A DNA stretch of 64,000 bases from Earliella scabrosa. Lineage: Eukaryota > Basidiomycota > Agaricomycetes > Polyporales > Polyporaceae. The stretch lies in contig JABYQQ010000003.1 of NCBI GenBank assembly GCA_022605405.1, positions 620,001 to 684,000 on the forward strand, in the 5' to 3' direction. A program made the translations under genes and the position numbers. The notes beneath the pieces are model-generated. The model worked only from the letters and a program-made list of their open reading frames with translations. It had not been told where the DNA came from and made no database searches. Below, in pieces: positions 1 to 10,224 of the stretch (position 1 is the first letter of the stretch; each line of letters starts with the position of its first letter).

Positions 1-3
1 ATC

Positions 4-484
4 ATGTCGCCCGAGAACATGGTGCACCTCAGCACCCTGGAGCCCTCGCACCTCATGAAGCTGCTTTCGCTGCACGACCGACGGCGACGGGAGGCCATTG
101 ATGCACTGGAGGGAAACGGTGTGTTTGGTGCCAACGTGCGTGGCGTGCGATGTGCGGGTATCAAAGACGATGGGACGGCCTGCGACGAGCTCCGCGACCC
201 TACGGCGTGGTGGGCATTGAAGCTCGCGTGGAACAAGGAGCCGTGGCGGTTCCTCGCGCTCGGAGAGACCACCTTCATCCAGCCGAGCAGCATCCCGGAG
301 CTGGAGGCGCTCCTGGACGACCGGTGTAAGCGATGCTCGAGGGTGTACTACAGCCGGGCGAGCACGCTGGAGAACTTGAGGAATGTTGCGGCAGCTCTAC
401 CTCAAACGATCGACGTACGTGGACACTGGTCAGGTGCTCGATTGACTTACGTTGACTAACGAATTGATTGTGCAGTGGCCATAG
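4..484 (+). CDS. BTB/POZ-type protein, C-terminal part (5' end outside window)
   Basis: The reading frame is open from the window edge and ends after one intron (415-475, GTACGT donor, TTGACTAAC branch site, TGCAG acceptor) with a short last exon coding Trp-Pro and TAG at 482-484. The protein part has about 138 residues. It has the C-terminal layout I associate with the large polypore family of BTB-domain proteins: a Leu-rich helix with LLSLHDRRRREA, an RCAG/CDEL cysteine pair, a WWALK tryptophan pair and a CKRCS knuckle, then a helix ending in LPQTID. The BTB domain itself would lie upstream and is not visible. ATG at position 4 is probably internal. Family membership is inferred from pattern memory; the role (often regulatory or ubiquitin-adaptor) cannot be told from this fragment. 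Confidence 0.5.
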
Positions 485-1189
485 GAGCACGCCACGTAGG
501 CTGCGATCTTCGTGTTCTGAGATGAGTCTCAGCTTGTAACCTTGAGCGCCATTACCCAGATGTAGCACGCACCAAGCGACTATACCCAGGCATCGAGTAT
601 CCGCGGACAGTGGGACACAGCCCCAGGTCACGGACGTCGATCATACTGATTCATACAACTTAAGCCAAACCTAAGCAGAAACATACCCGTCGCGCATGAA
701 ACGCGACCACGTGATCTGTACCCCCTTGCTTTCCAATCCGTGAGCTCCATGGGGATAGCCTCCCAATGTGCCGCTGTTATGCCGGGCGAGGTTCACTTAG
801 GACAGTCCCAGTCCGGACTGCGAGCCACCGGGTGGGACACTCGCAGGCCTGTCCATCAGGCACCTTCGTGTGATTGCTCCTCGTAGCACGCGTCCGGCGC
901 CGTCGCGTCGGAATCTGTTGCAAAACAGGATATCCACTCTGCGCTGACAGAGTGTGCTTTGTGCATCCTCCGCCTCCAATATCTCCGGCCAACGTGACCG
1001 CACATCTCAGCTCCTGTCAGGCCTCTCCTTGCAACTGATTATCGCGCCCAGCCATCCCGGCGTCAAATCGACGCCGACTCGTACATATAAACCATAGTTC
1101 AGCACGCTGAGTCTCCATCACAAGTCTCCACCTCGTCTGCACTCCCTCTTCCGCCAAGCCCTCGGATTCAACAGTCAAACATACCCACA
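485..1189. other. Intergenic, promoter of the GST gene
   Basis: No coding signal is recognised between the BTB-like gene and the GST gene. The right end carries a TATA box, listed separately. Confidence 0.5.
1086..1091 (+). promoter_or_regulatory. TATA box of GST gene
   Basis: TATAAA inside CATATAAACC lies about 100 nt before the chosen ATG at 1190 and is followed by a pyrimidine-rich stretch, the usual layout of a TATA-driven fungal promoter. Confidence 0.5.
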
Positions 1190-2341
1190 ATGTCCAAGGT
1201 CTGTGCGTGGACGTGATCGTCTTCGGTTATTTCTTTGACCGGTGTCCCCAGCCCGTATACTACACCTTCGGCCACTCCGTATGGGCCGCTGCCGGCGAGC
1301 TCGCCATGTGCGTGCATACCATTCACCGCGCCCAGATAGAGTCACTAACCCATCTCCAGTGCTGATCTCGGCCTTGAAGACGCCGTCGAGGTCAAGGTCG
1401 TCAACCTCGTCGAGGGTGCCAACTTCGCCCCCGACTTCGTCAAGATCGTGAGCATTCCCGTCCATCTCACGTCCGCCGCCCGTGCCCGGAGCTAATGCGT
1501 ATCTCAAACAGAACCCGAACGCCACGCTCCCAACCCTCGTCGCGGACGGCAAGTCGTACACCTCCACCAAGGACGTCATCTCGTACCTCGTCGAGACTGC
1601 GCCCAAGAAGGTCGCCAAAGGCACCGCGTTCATCGACAAGGTCCACGACGACCACTACGACCCCAACTCACCCCTTCTCCTCGCGGTGCGTGCCCTCCAT
1701 CTCCGCCATCGCGAACCCTATCCGGGTGGCGTGCTGTTCATCATTCACGGACTGAATGCTGATACTGTCACATTAGCGCAATGACGAGGAGCTCAAGGGC
1801 AAGGCAAGCGGCTTCCCGTTCCATTTCGCGCAGAACCGTGCGTGTGACCACATTCCGCCACCGAACCGCATCATGCTGACACTGCACGTTATCTCGCCAT
1901 CCAGGCCAGAATGCGCTCGACAAGTACTCCGCGCTTCCCGAGGCGGAGCCGTTCAGCAAGTTCTACGAGACCAAGAAGGCCCACAATGGCGGCGTCCTCG
2001 CGATCTACAAGGGCGCAGTCCCCGACGAGGCCAAACAGGGCTTCTTCAAGGCGGCCACCGCGCACTGGCAGGCCCTGACGACCTTCATCCTGGAGGATCT
2101 CCCCGCCATCCTTCCTGAGTCCGGCTTCCTCGGCGGTGAAGTCCCTGGAGAGGACGACTTCCACTTGGGAGCATGGCTGGCACGCCTAACGTTCTTGGCT
2201 GGAGGCAAGAACGACAAGGACGGCTACAAGGCACTCGAGAACGAGACCAAGAAGCCTGTCCCAGCGAAGGTCGCGGCGTACTGGGCGGCTTGGGTTGAGC
2301 GTCCCAGCTTCCAGAAGGTGTATGCTGCCGGCCTTCACTGA
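1190..2341 (+). CDS. Glutathione S-transferase-like protein
   Basis: Six exons can be joined in frame: 1190-1198, 1252-1307, 1360-1447, 1512-1685, 1777-1837 and 1905-2341, giving 274 residues. The first coding exon is only 9 nt (Met-Ser-Lys). The N-terminal third is a thioredoxin-fold GST domain: a beta strand starting VYYTFGHSVWAAAGELA, then NPNATLPTL with the conserved cis-proline, then a residue run ending DVISYLVE that fits the glutathione gamma-glutamyl contact. The C-terminal part is helical and ends near a conserved AAYWAAWVERPSF segment. The predicted role is glutathione conjugation or peroxide and xenobiotic detoxification in the cytosol. Class is not assigned; white-rot fungi have many GSTs and this one lacks a Cys in the usual omega CPF site. 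A TATA box lies upstream. Confidence 0.8.
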
Positions 2342-2542
2342 GCTTGTAAACAACCAGAACATGAGAAGTGGAAGGACTTGTACCAATTCGAGTAGCTGCT
2401 GTTTGGACGATTTAAACACAGTATGGACGATCATCATGCTTTAAATTGAATTCATTGCAACCGGATTGGACCGAGTCACTCTGATGTTCTGTCGGCAGCA
2501 TCTAGGGGTTAGGTCAGTCTTAACCGGGGCGAATGGATCACA

Positions 2543-3555
2543 CTACATACAGGTACTGATGTCTGTCGAGGATCCCTCCCGCATCTCCATGTAGCATTCA
2601 TGCAAGCTACAACACACACACGAGGCGGCAGTCAGTACAGGAGCGCACAGGGTAGGTCGACCCGTGAGCACGTACGTGGTCTCGATCTCCTTCGCTGCCC
2701 TCATCCCGATGATGTACTCCTGCTCGGTTGGTTCCCTCGACATGTGCCGCACAAGCTGGATGGCGGAGTCGTAGTAGTGCAGCGGCGTGAGCCCATCCTC
2801 ATCCTTGCCAAGGAGCGGAATGATGAAGCGGAAATGGTGCAGCATGCGCGCCTGAGGCCGGAGGGGGGGGTGACGAGGAATGACCTTGTGCGCGAGGCTG
2901 TCTGCGGATTGGGGGAGGGATGAACGTAAACATGGGGAGGCTCAGACTCAGACTCAGGACATGTCTCCACACCTATTTCGCGCACAGTATCCAGCAACGA
3001 GGTGCGGAAGTGAACGCCTTCAAGTCTTGTTCCCGGCCGCCCCCAACCGTCCTGGAAGCCGTCCTTCGGACGCGACTCGTACGCGATGAGGCACGCGCGC
3101 GTGTACTCTTGCTGGATGTACCGGAACGCCTTCTGTGTCCCGCACAGCGCATCTCAGAGGGAGCGTTGGCAGTACTCAGAGTGCGAGCGCACGCACCTCA
3201 GGGACGTCGTTCTTGCCCAGGATGTGGAACGTCTTGGATATGCGCTGCAGCCGCCTGTGCACCGCGATCCTGCGCTTCAAGCATAATGCCAAAGAGATCA
3301 CCAGCTACCGTGTTCCCTCATTAGACTCCTGAGGAGCGTCGCACGCACAACAGACCGCGAACGAACCACGAGGAAGTACGCGGCCCCGATGATGACCGCA
3401 TTGACGTTATTGACGAACGAGCTGTTAGGCGCGTTGCGGATAGCCTGGGAGAGGAGGAGCGCGCAGGAGATGGTAACAAAAAACGCGGTTATGAGCACGA
3501 TGAGTACATAGCAGAGCTGCGAGACGGTCGTCCTCAGGAGCAGACGGGGGAACAT
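2543..3555 (-). CDS. DLT1: DLT1-like (defect at low temperature) membrane protein
   Basis: Five exons on the minus strand join in frame (3555-3356, 3269-3197, 3132-2973, 2901-2676, 2606-2543) for 240 residues. The N terminus holds two hydrophobic segments (about residues 8-31 and 46-62). A cytosolic domain follows with RLQRISKTFHILGKNDVP, KAFRYIQQEYTRA, a GWGRPGT loop, and a helical end containing LHYYDSAIQLVRHMS. The arrangement of two membrane spans followed by a helical domain with these elements matches my recollection of fungal DLT1, a poorly characterised protein whose loss causes cold sensitivity in yeast. The yeast protein is longer at its C terminus. The first intron uses a GTCTGT donor; the others are GTRCGT or GTGTGG. 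Placement in the DLT1 family is an inference from domain layout. Confidence 0.6.
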
Positions 3556-3933
3556 GACATGATGCTGGTCGGGGGAAGAGGGCTCGTCCTCGGCGCTTCC
3601 GTTGCGTCAGGGGCGGCCCGGGATTAGGCGCCGGCGTTGAGGTTATCAGGCTCTCAAAAGTCTGGTTGGGTACAACGCAGGCACTGAATGAACCCAGTCC
3701 GTCCATCACCTGACGTGGGGGTGCAGGGTTGTACACAGTACAGAGGCAAATATGAGAGATCGCACATCCTAGCATTTTTCGTCACAGAGATCATATGCGT
3801 GTATCGTGATTCACGTGAAACGTTCAAGTACAGGCTAGTACAGAGTCATAACCCCACACAGCCCGTTCCAAGCTGGCTTCGCCGACATTTGGTACATACA
3901 TGGTAAGCTTAGCAAATGTCAAGGAGCACCATA
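3556..3933. other. Intergenic between two minus-strand genes
   Basis: About 380 bp contain the DLT1 promoter and the 3' flank of the GPI-type gene. No coding signal was seen. Confidence 0.4.
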
Positions 3934-4781
3934 TCAGGCCATGAAGGCGATGGCGATGGCAACGGCAGCGAGAGCCAGGGACGGCTTCGCAAGCGCTGCA
4001 CCGTTCTCGTCTGCGCCAGCCGCAGGGGCAGAGGGCGAAGGCGACGCGGCGGAGGAAGTCTCCTCCGAGTTGGGCGCGCCGGGGTCGCTCGTCGTCGTCG
4101 CCTGTGCGATGACGGGTGCGAGGACCGAGGAGGGGAATACGGAGACGGTCTCGCCTTCGGGGTCGAACACGCCGTTGAATGCGACCGAGTAGCCGGAGGG
4201 GAGGCTGCGGGTGGAATGGGAGCACATCAGAGGGGAATCGACGACAAAATGAGGAGGGAATTTACGCAGTGATCGGCTCGGTGGGAGCGATGAAGCCGGA
4301 GGGGTAGATGTTCGTCTAGACCGGATACTGATCAGCACGTTGTAAGCACTGTACCATCGCAGAGGAGCTTACCTTGATCGTGTACTGTAGTTCATAACAG
4401 AGCAAGTTAGTTGGGTTCTACTTCATACATATAAGAGTTCACGAACGCCGGTAGCGAGGCCGTTCTCGCTCTATAAATGAGGTCAGTACAAGCGTATCAC
4501 GAGGCTGGAAAGACCTCGTACCAAGAACGAGTTGTCAATGACCGGGTGTCCTGTAGACATACGGCTGTAATGAGTGAGGTGTAGCTATATACGCAGGGTG
4601 CAACTGACCTGAAGGGAGGGCACGCTCCGCCAAACTGTAGGATGCAGATGCAACAGATCAGGTACACTGTCGACGACAGACAGCGCGCAACGTACAGAGC
4701 AGTGGGCTGAGCCTCAGGAGCCGGAGCCGCAAGGGAGATGCCAGCGAGGGCGAGCACGGGGAGGACAGCAGTGAAGCGCAT
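3934..4781 (-). CDS. Secreted GPI-anchored protein of unknown function
   Basis: The chosen start gives a clear signal peptide (MRFTAVLPVLALAGISLA, cleavage after AAP-like residues). Several short exons follow; spliced in frame they read through ALPSGHPVIDNSFLS, ENGLATGYTIK, TNIYPSGFIAPTEPIT and PSGYSVAFNGVFDPEGETV. The last exon adds a Ser/Ala/Pro-rich linker (PNSEETSSAASPSPSAP), a small-residue omega-site region (AGADENGAA) and a hydrophobic tail ending AIAIAFMA, the classical signature of GPI anchoring. The mature domain is only about 90 residues, so the protein is about 165 residues in all. I do not recognise the domain; the exact exon borders in the first half are less certain than those in the second. 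It probably resides in the cell wall or outer plasma-membrane leaflet. Confidence 0.65.
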
Positions 4782-5366
4782 TGTGCAAGACGTGCTGGGT
4801 ACTCGGTCGGAAGATGGGGCGCGGGCGGTGGGGGACTCGTCGAGCGGCGACTGACGGCCTTCTCGCCCCCATCTTCTCCACCCTTTTGTACCCTTCGTCT
4901 CCCAATGCTCCGGATCCGAAGTCATACGACTCCAGACCGCGAAGGCCAGGGAGGATTCAGACTCCAGGTCGGATGAGGGCCTGTGGCGAATGCCAATCTA
5001 ATCGCTTCGGTACCCTTGGCGCCTTATCTAATCTGATATCCATGCGGTTCCTGGTGCCAATCACGAATCTAATCAGATAAGATGCACTGAGGCCCGGTTC
5101 TATCATCGGCCGTACCTCGTCCTCGTCCAATGAACGACCGTCAGGCGGGTCGAGAAGGGCCTCGTTGGGCGTCGTGCGACAAGTCCGAAGGCAGAGAACG
5201 AGGCACCTGGCCGCGCTGACGGAATGTAGTGGGACGGCAGGCAAATGCCAAGGCGGGCTTGCGGGAGGGAAGCATTAAAGGGATGTGGACGGGGTCCCTG
5301 ACACCCTTGATCACCTTGCCATCCGTGATTCTTGCGTTCGCTTTCATCGGCAGCAGAACGACAGCG
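4782..5366. promoter_or_regulatory. Divergent intergenic region between two secreted/membrane protein genes
   Basis: The genes on either side are transcribed away from this 585 bp segment, so it must hold both promoters. No clear TATA box was found. Confidence 0.4.
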
Positions 5367-6392
5367 ATGTTCAGCTTGAAGACCCTCGCCCTTGTCGCCG
5401 TCCTCGGGGCAGCGTCCGTCAGCGCTGCCGACACCGCGCTGTGCGGCGCCCACGGCCTCTCGCTCAAGGCGGACAACGGCCTGAGCCCGTGCGAGATCGC
5501 CTCGCTCATGGTGGGCAAGGGAGGTGAGCAGTTGTCGTCCGACTGCACCGATGGAGAGCTGAGGTCCCCCGCCTTCTCAAGCGATGCCCGCCGACTCGCC
5601 CTTCCCCGATCTTGAGGCGCAGGGCTTGGAGAGGTACCCGATCCCGACCCTCGACGAGGCCGACGACCTGCGCTGCAACATCATTTTCTACAACCTCGTT
5701 TCCGGATGCGCTGCCTGCCAGACCTCCACGAGCAAGTGGGCGAGGTGAGTGAGACCTTATCGCCTGGAAGGGGGAAAGAACTGACCGCAAGTTCGCCAGC
5801 TGGGACTCGTGGACTTCGCACTGCAGGTCGCAGAGCAACGTCGGGTAAGCATCGAAGCATGGGCGACACCTCTCTCAGTTTGGGGCAAGCCACTCACCGC
5901 ATTCTACCGGTCGGTTCACACAGCTACATCGCGAGCATCATGCCCTACGATACGCCGATCCCCAACTGGGCATTCACCGACCCTCTGGCGACCGGAGGCA
6001 CCTTCAATGCCACCGCAGCGAGGGCCGCTGCCGACAACCTGTTCGGTACGTCCGCGTCTTCCATGCTTGCCATCATATTGCGATCCTCATCGGCGGTATG
6101 CATAGCGATCCCCGACACCGTCTTCAACGTCAAGAGTGAGGCCACGACGACCCCCTCCCCCGCCGTTGCCTCGACCTCCGGCCGCACCACGAACACGGGC
6201 GCGATCGCTGGCGGCACCGTCGGCGGATTCACCGGCGGTGCGCTCCTCGGTGCTCTCGCGGCCTTCCTCGCCGCGCGCAAGAAGGCGAGGAAGACGAAGA
6301 CCGTGGGTGACGACGGCCAGCACTCGGTGCACTCGCAGGACACCCAGGACACGATCATGCGCGAGAAGGCCCGCATCAACGGCCTCGCCTAA
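5367..6392 (+). CDS. Single-pass membrane protein with Cys-containing ectodomain
   Basis: The start at 5367 gives a signal peptide (MFSLKTLALVAVLGAASVSA). Exons join in frame at about 5523/5582, 5744 and two later junctions. The ectodomain contains the pattern CNIIFYNLVSGCAACQ, then SWDSWTSHC, then PNWAFTDP, which I know from many unnamed Agaricomycete proteins. A Ser/Thr stretch is followed by a Gly/Ala-rich transmembrane helix (GAIAGGTVGGFTGGALLGAL) and a basic stop-transfer motif (ARKKARKTK), then a short cytoplasmic tail ending INGLA. This is the topology of Mid2/Wsc-like surface sensors, but there is no WSC domain, so a sensor role is only a guess. The stop is TAA at 6390. Confidence 0.7.
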
Positions 6393-7280
6393 ACCCTGGT
6401 CCATCCATTCATGCGTTAGCTTCGGCTCGCCAATTTTACTGTTTCACGACCGAATGATTCACGAACCTCCCGTGTTGTACTACTACTTACGTAGTACGAC
6501 GATTATGCAAACCTTTGTAGCGTGTATAGTGGTGGAGTAAGTAGGTGTTGTGGAATAACAGATTCGCCTGTGGAAGTCACCCGCACCGTTGACTGCACCG
6601 AGAGTCAATGCACCGTTGCATGAGAGTAATGACCTCTCACCTGTGTCAATAACGTCTTCGATAACACGGAGGTCAACTTCTCATACCGGACCAGTTCGGT
6701 GCCGCAGAGTCATGGAGCTGATCACCGGAGCGAGTGACGACGGGTGTTGGGCTCGATCGCAATAGAGTGCACGGAGCCGAACTGAACCGTGCCGCAGCGC
6801 TAGGGATGCTCTCGACGTGTGGACGGGCAGACGTCATCGTGGATGTTCGGAAGTGAGCGAGCCTCGTGGCAAAAAAGTTCCACGGGCGCTTGTTCTACAG
6901 CATCTCCGTCTATAGTGTGCGACCACGGCCCCACGGTGGAAATGAATATCAACGATCGGCGCAACTACTCAGACCCAGGGCACACAATCACACGTCAGAC
7001 GGGCAGGTGGTAGTACACATTGATTGCTCGTAGGTAAGTAACGACTGGAGAGAGCATCGACAAGAATGATACAGCAGGAAGGTAAGAAGGTGCTAGTAGA
7101 ATGGCAAAGAAGACTCTAGAAAGACACGTCGTACATTCCTGATGCACCGGCGGCACAGAAGAAGAAAGGGTAGAAGGGGGAATACTCGGCTCGTGCGCAA
7201 GGGGCGCGGCGCGGGTGGCCGCCGTGGCCTTGCCTCTGCAGGAGGGAGGCGCCTCAGTTCATGTGTGCATCGCGTTGCGC
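6393..7280. other. Convergent intergenic region
   Basis: About 890 bp separate the 3' ends of the membrane-protein gene and the PRY1-type gene. I see no gene, RNA gene or repeat in it. Confidence 0.5.
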
Positions 7281-8749
7281 TCACTTTTGCACATTCTCGC
7301 TGTTCGGTTGAAAGCAGCCGATCAGGTTTGTAACAAATGATAGTGACGGGGAAACACGTACCCGAACGCGCCAATGATGTTACCCTGAGGGAAGTACTCG
7401 CATACGAAGTACTTCGCGGGCTATGTACAGCTAGTGATTAGCTTCCGGACGTGCTGAATCCGCTCTGAGGACTCACCCCGAAGCTGGCGGCGAAGATGCC
7501 GTTGCAAGACTGCACGGCACAGCCGACCTGCTGGGTACCCTTCCAGACCACCTGCGTGAAGTGGGACGCCTGCGGGTTGCTAGGGTTGTAGTCGACTGCA
7601 CATGCCGTCAGTCAATGCATTGAAGTCGCCGGAGATATGCTACTCACCAACTTCATCCGTCCACGACTTCACCGCGGGGATGATACCGTAGCTGCTACCG
7701 GTACCAGCAGCCAGGTTCTCTGCAAGGAGGCCGTGTCACCACGAATATAACGGGCAGATTGCAAAGTCAGCGTACCACCGAACTTGCCGAGCTTGCCTCC
7801 AGAGTGCTGGAAGACACAGTTGTTGGCCCATTCCTGGGCCTTGGCGGCAAGGTCGTCGCTCCAGGACAGCGCAGCAGCACCGTGCTGCGAACGCACAGAG
7901 TTGTGCGCCTGCAGGTACTGGTCGATGTCGCTCTGCGGAGTGGCGCCACTGTTGCCGCTGCCACCCTGCTGAGGCTGCTGGGGTTGCTGAGTCGTCGCGG
8001 GCGGCTTGGGCGTGGTGGTCGTAGTAGTCTTCGGCTTCGTGGAGGTGGTGGGAGGAGGAGGCGGCGGCGGCGTGGTGGTCGTCTTCGGTGTAGTAGTCGT
8101 CCTCGGGGTAGTACTGGTCTTGGGAGTGGTAGTGGTGCTACGAGTGCTGGTGGATGTGGGCTTGCTTGACGTGCTGGGCCTGGTAGACGTGACGAACGCG
8201 TTCGGGGTGCGAGACGATGAGAGCGTCGTGGAGTTGACCGGCCTGCTCGTGGCGAGCAGCTTGATGCTGAACGAGGTTGTGTTGGAAGCGAACTGGACGA
8301 GGGAGGCGGAGGAAGCAGCGGAAATGGTACCGACGGATGCCGATACCTGGACATTCTTTGGAGGGATAGTGATGTCGCTGGGGATAGCGCGGTCGCCGGT
8401 GGATGCAGTGCTCGTGTTGGCAGTTGGAACGGGGAAAGATCCAAGGGCACCCGACCTGACACGTTCATCAGGATTGGCAGAGCGAGGCGAAGGAATGATA
8501 TACGTACGGGCGTACGCGACATGCCTTGGTGACGAGCGCACCCATGTCGTTGGTCTTGGTCACAGTCACCACCGATCCCCATCTGTCCGTGTTCATCGCA
8601 AAACCCGGCCAGCCCCACTTCTGTTTGCAGAGCTCGATGCACGCGTCGGTTGCTTCATTTCTGCGGGCGCATGCGGGGCCGGCGTCGGCGCTGGTGATGA
8701 AGGCGAGGAGAAGGGGAAGGGAGAAGAGGAAGTACACCAGGCGACTCAT
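7281..8749 (-). CDS. Secreted PR-1/CAP-domain protein (PRY1-like) with Thr/Pro stalk
   Basis: The protein begins with a signal peptide (MSRLVYFLFSLPLLLAFITS) and a small Cys-containing domain (CARR, DACIELCKQKWGW). A Ser/Thr-rich segment and a long Thr/Pro/Lys stalk (many TTTTPK-type repeats, seven consecutive Pro) follow, and then a C-terminal CAP domain. The CAP motifs are clear after splicing: QAHNSVRSQHGA, CVFQHSGG, HFTQVVWKGT and YFVCEYFPQGN, ending GAFGENVQK and TGA at 7281-7283. The catalytic-like His and Glu of the CAP cavity are present. Yeast Pry proteins export sterols and fatty acids, so lipid binding outside the cell is likely. The stalk should be heavily O-mannosylated. The domain before the stalk is unusual for PRY1 and is discussed in the findings. 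Confidence 0.85.
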
Positions 8750-8782
8750 TGTGAGTTGTCGAAAGCTCTGTGGACGAGCGAG

Positions 8783-8788
8783 TATATA
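8783..8788 (-). promoter_or_regulatory. Possible TATA box of the CAP-protein gene
   Basis: A TATATA core lies 34 nt before the ATG on the minus strand. If used, the leader would be very short, so another start site is possible. Confidence 0.3.
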
Positions 8789-9433
8789 GTGCTACAGGAA
8801 TTAAAGAATGGGATTGAAAAGGAAGGGGGTGGAGAATGACGGAAGGAGGAAGGGGGGCGGATCGAGAAACAACGCAGTAGCGGCGGCGCACTGCGTCGGA
8901 GAGGTGTTGAAGGGAAGAAGTCATTCCGCGCGGAAGACGGGCTTAAGTATCTGCGGCGGCACTCGTGGTTACGCCAGATCATCCCGAGTATGGGGAACGC
9001 ACTCGTCGGTCACCAGGGGGACGCGTTGATGAGCGTGAATAGGCGTGCAAGGCGGCGCACTCTGCTATTTGGGCAGCTTCTGTCGGGCAAACGCGTCGTC
9101 CATGCGATGTGGCAGATGTGTGACGGCAGGGCAGCGCATAGTAGGAGAAGACACGGACATGCTGTCTGCGAGTCTGGCCATGGCCGGGATGGAGACGAGG
9201 ACTCCAAGATCGAGAGGCACGGGCTCGGTCCGCGTCCGATAGACGCCCACATAACGATGTGGAGGGCTTCGGTAGGCGTGGGAAATGACCGACGGTTCCG
9301 CGTGCCTGGCTCCTTGAGTGCATCACTCGCTGCGGCGCTCACTGGGCGCTCACAGCGATCCTCCGCGAGGTCTGCGCCTGCCGGAGACAGTCAATCGAGG
9401 TGCTGCATACCAACTCTCCACGCCGGGGTCTCT
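8789..9433. promoter_or_regulatory. Divergent intergenic region
   Basis: This interval holds promoters for the CAP-protein gene (left) and the unknown gene at 9434 (right). It includes a purine-rich tract near 8835-8865. The frame of the right-hand gene stays open upstream to 8990, but that extension is Arg-rich and looks non-coding. Confidence 0.4.
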
Positions 9434-10105
9434 ATGGCTGCCGCATCCTCATCCGCATCTCCATCCACAGACCCTCCCTACTACCTCCTCGTCGCGCACA
9501 GCCAGTCGCTCCTCACCGCCTCCGCTCCCGCCTCCACCTCCCTCAGCCACCCGCTCATCGAGTACCACTATGCTGACGATCCGCCCGACTCGCTCCTGCC
9601 CAAGCAACCGGGCGAACACGTCCTCGTTCTCGACTATGACCCTGCCCGCCCCGGCCCGCCAACCGTGAAGAGCCTCTCTCCTGATCTCGTCGTCTCTGCC
9701 GTCAAGGTCACCGACGCGCCTGGCGCCGCCGTCGCAGGGGAGCCCGCCCTCCGGAATAACAGCATGTACATCATCGAGACGATGACCAAGCCTGCCACGG
9801 ACATGTTTGTCTCACCTTCTCGTGCGTCCCTCCTTGGCCCCACCCTGACCGGAGTCCGCAGCCCGACTGGCGACGATGATGAACAGCCCGTCCACGCGGT
9901 GCTGTCTCGGTTCAAGCAGAGGTCCGTCATCACACACTTTCTGCACATGCTCCTGGCTTACGGCGTTCCGCCCTCGGGTAGGAACGCTGTTCTCCGGCGC
10001 ATCCTTGACTATCCCAACGCCACTGTGAACGGTACTACTACCAGTCCGGACGGCAATGCTCTTCCCAGCGCGAATTCTCCGCCATCAGTATCACCACAGA
10101 CATGA
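9434..10105 (+). CDS. Conserved-looking protein of unknown function
   Basis: A single uninterrupted exon codes 223 residues from ATG at 9434 to TGA at 10103. An upstream in-frame ATG at 8990 would add an Arg-rich stretch and is not preferred. After a Ser/Ala-rich start the protein reads PYYLLVAHSQSLLT, HPLIEYHYADDPP and EHVLVLDYDP, which look like a small alpha/beta domain, then VHAVLSRFKQRSVITHFLHM near the end. The C-terminal 40 residues are low complexity. There is no signal peptide or membrane span. I recognise no named family. It lies tail to tail with EMC7, 119 bp away. Confidence 0.6.
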   Translation: MAAASSSASPSTDPPYYLLVAHSQSLLTASAPASTSLSHPLIEYHYADDPPDSLLPKQPGEHVLVLDYDPARPGPPTVKSLSPDLVVSAVKVTDAPGAAVAGEPALRNNSMYIIETMTKPATDMFVSPSRASLLGPTLTGVRSPTGDDDEQPVHAVLSRFKQRSVITHFLHMLLAYGVPPSGRNAVLRRILDYPNATVNGTTTSPDGNALPSANSPPSVSPQT

Positions 10106-10224
10106 GCAACTTCCTAGTGTCTCTCGCTCTACGCCCCGTTTAGTGCACGATGTATGTCCTAGAATATGTGTAATGTGACATGTACCTGTATCTATATGAC
10201 CGTCCTCTACACTCCGCGTGAGCC

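Noticed and set aside
8990..9433. N-terminal extension of the unknown protein at 9434
   Set aside because: The frame is open, but the translation is Arg/His-rich and lies in a divergent promoter; ATG 9434 starts a sensible protein.
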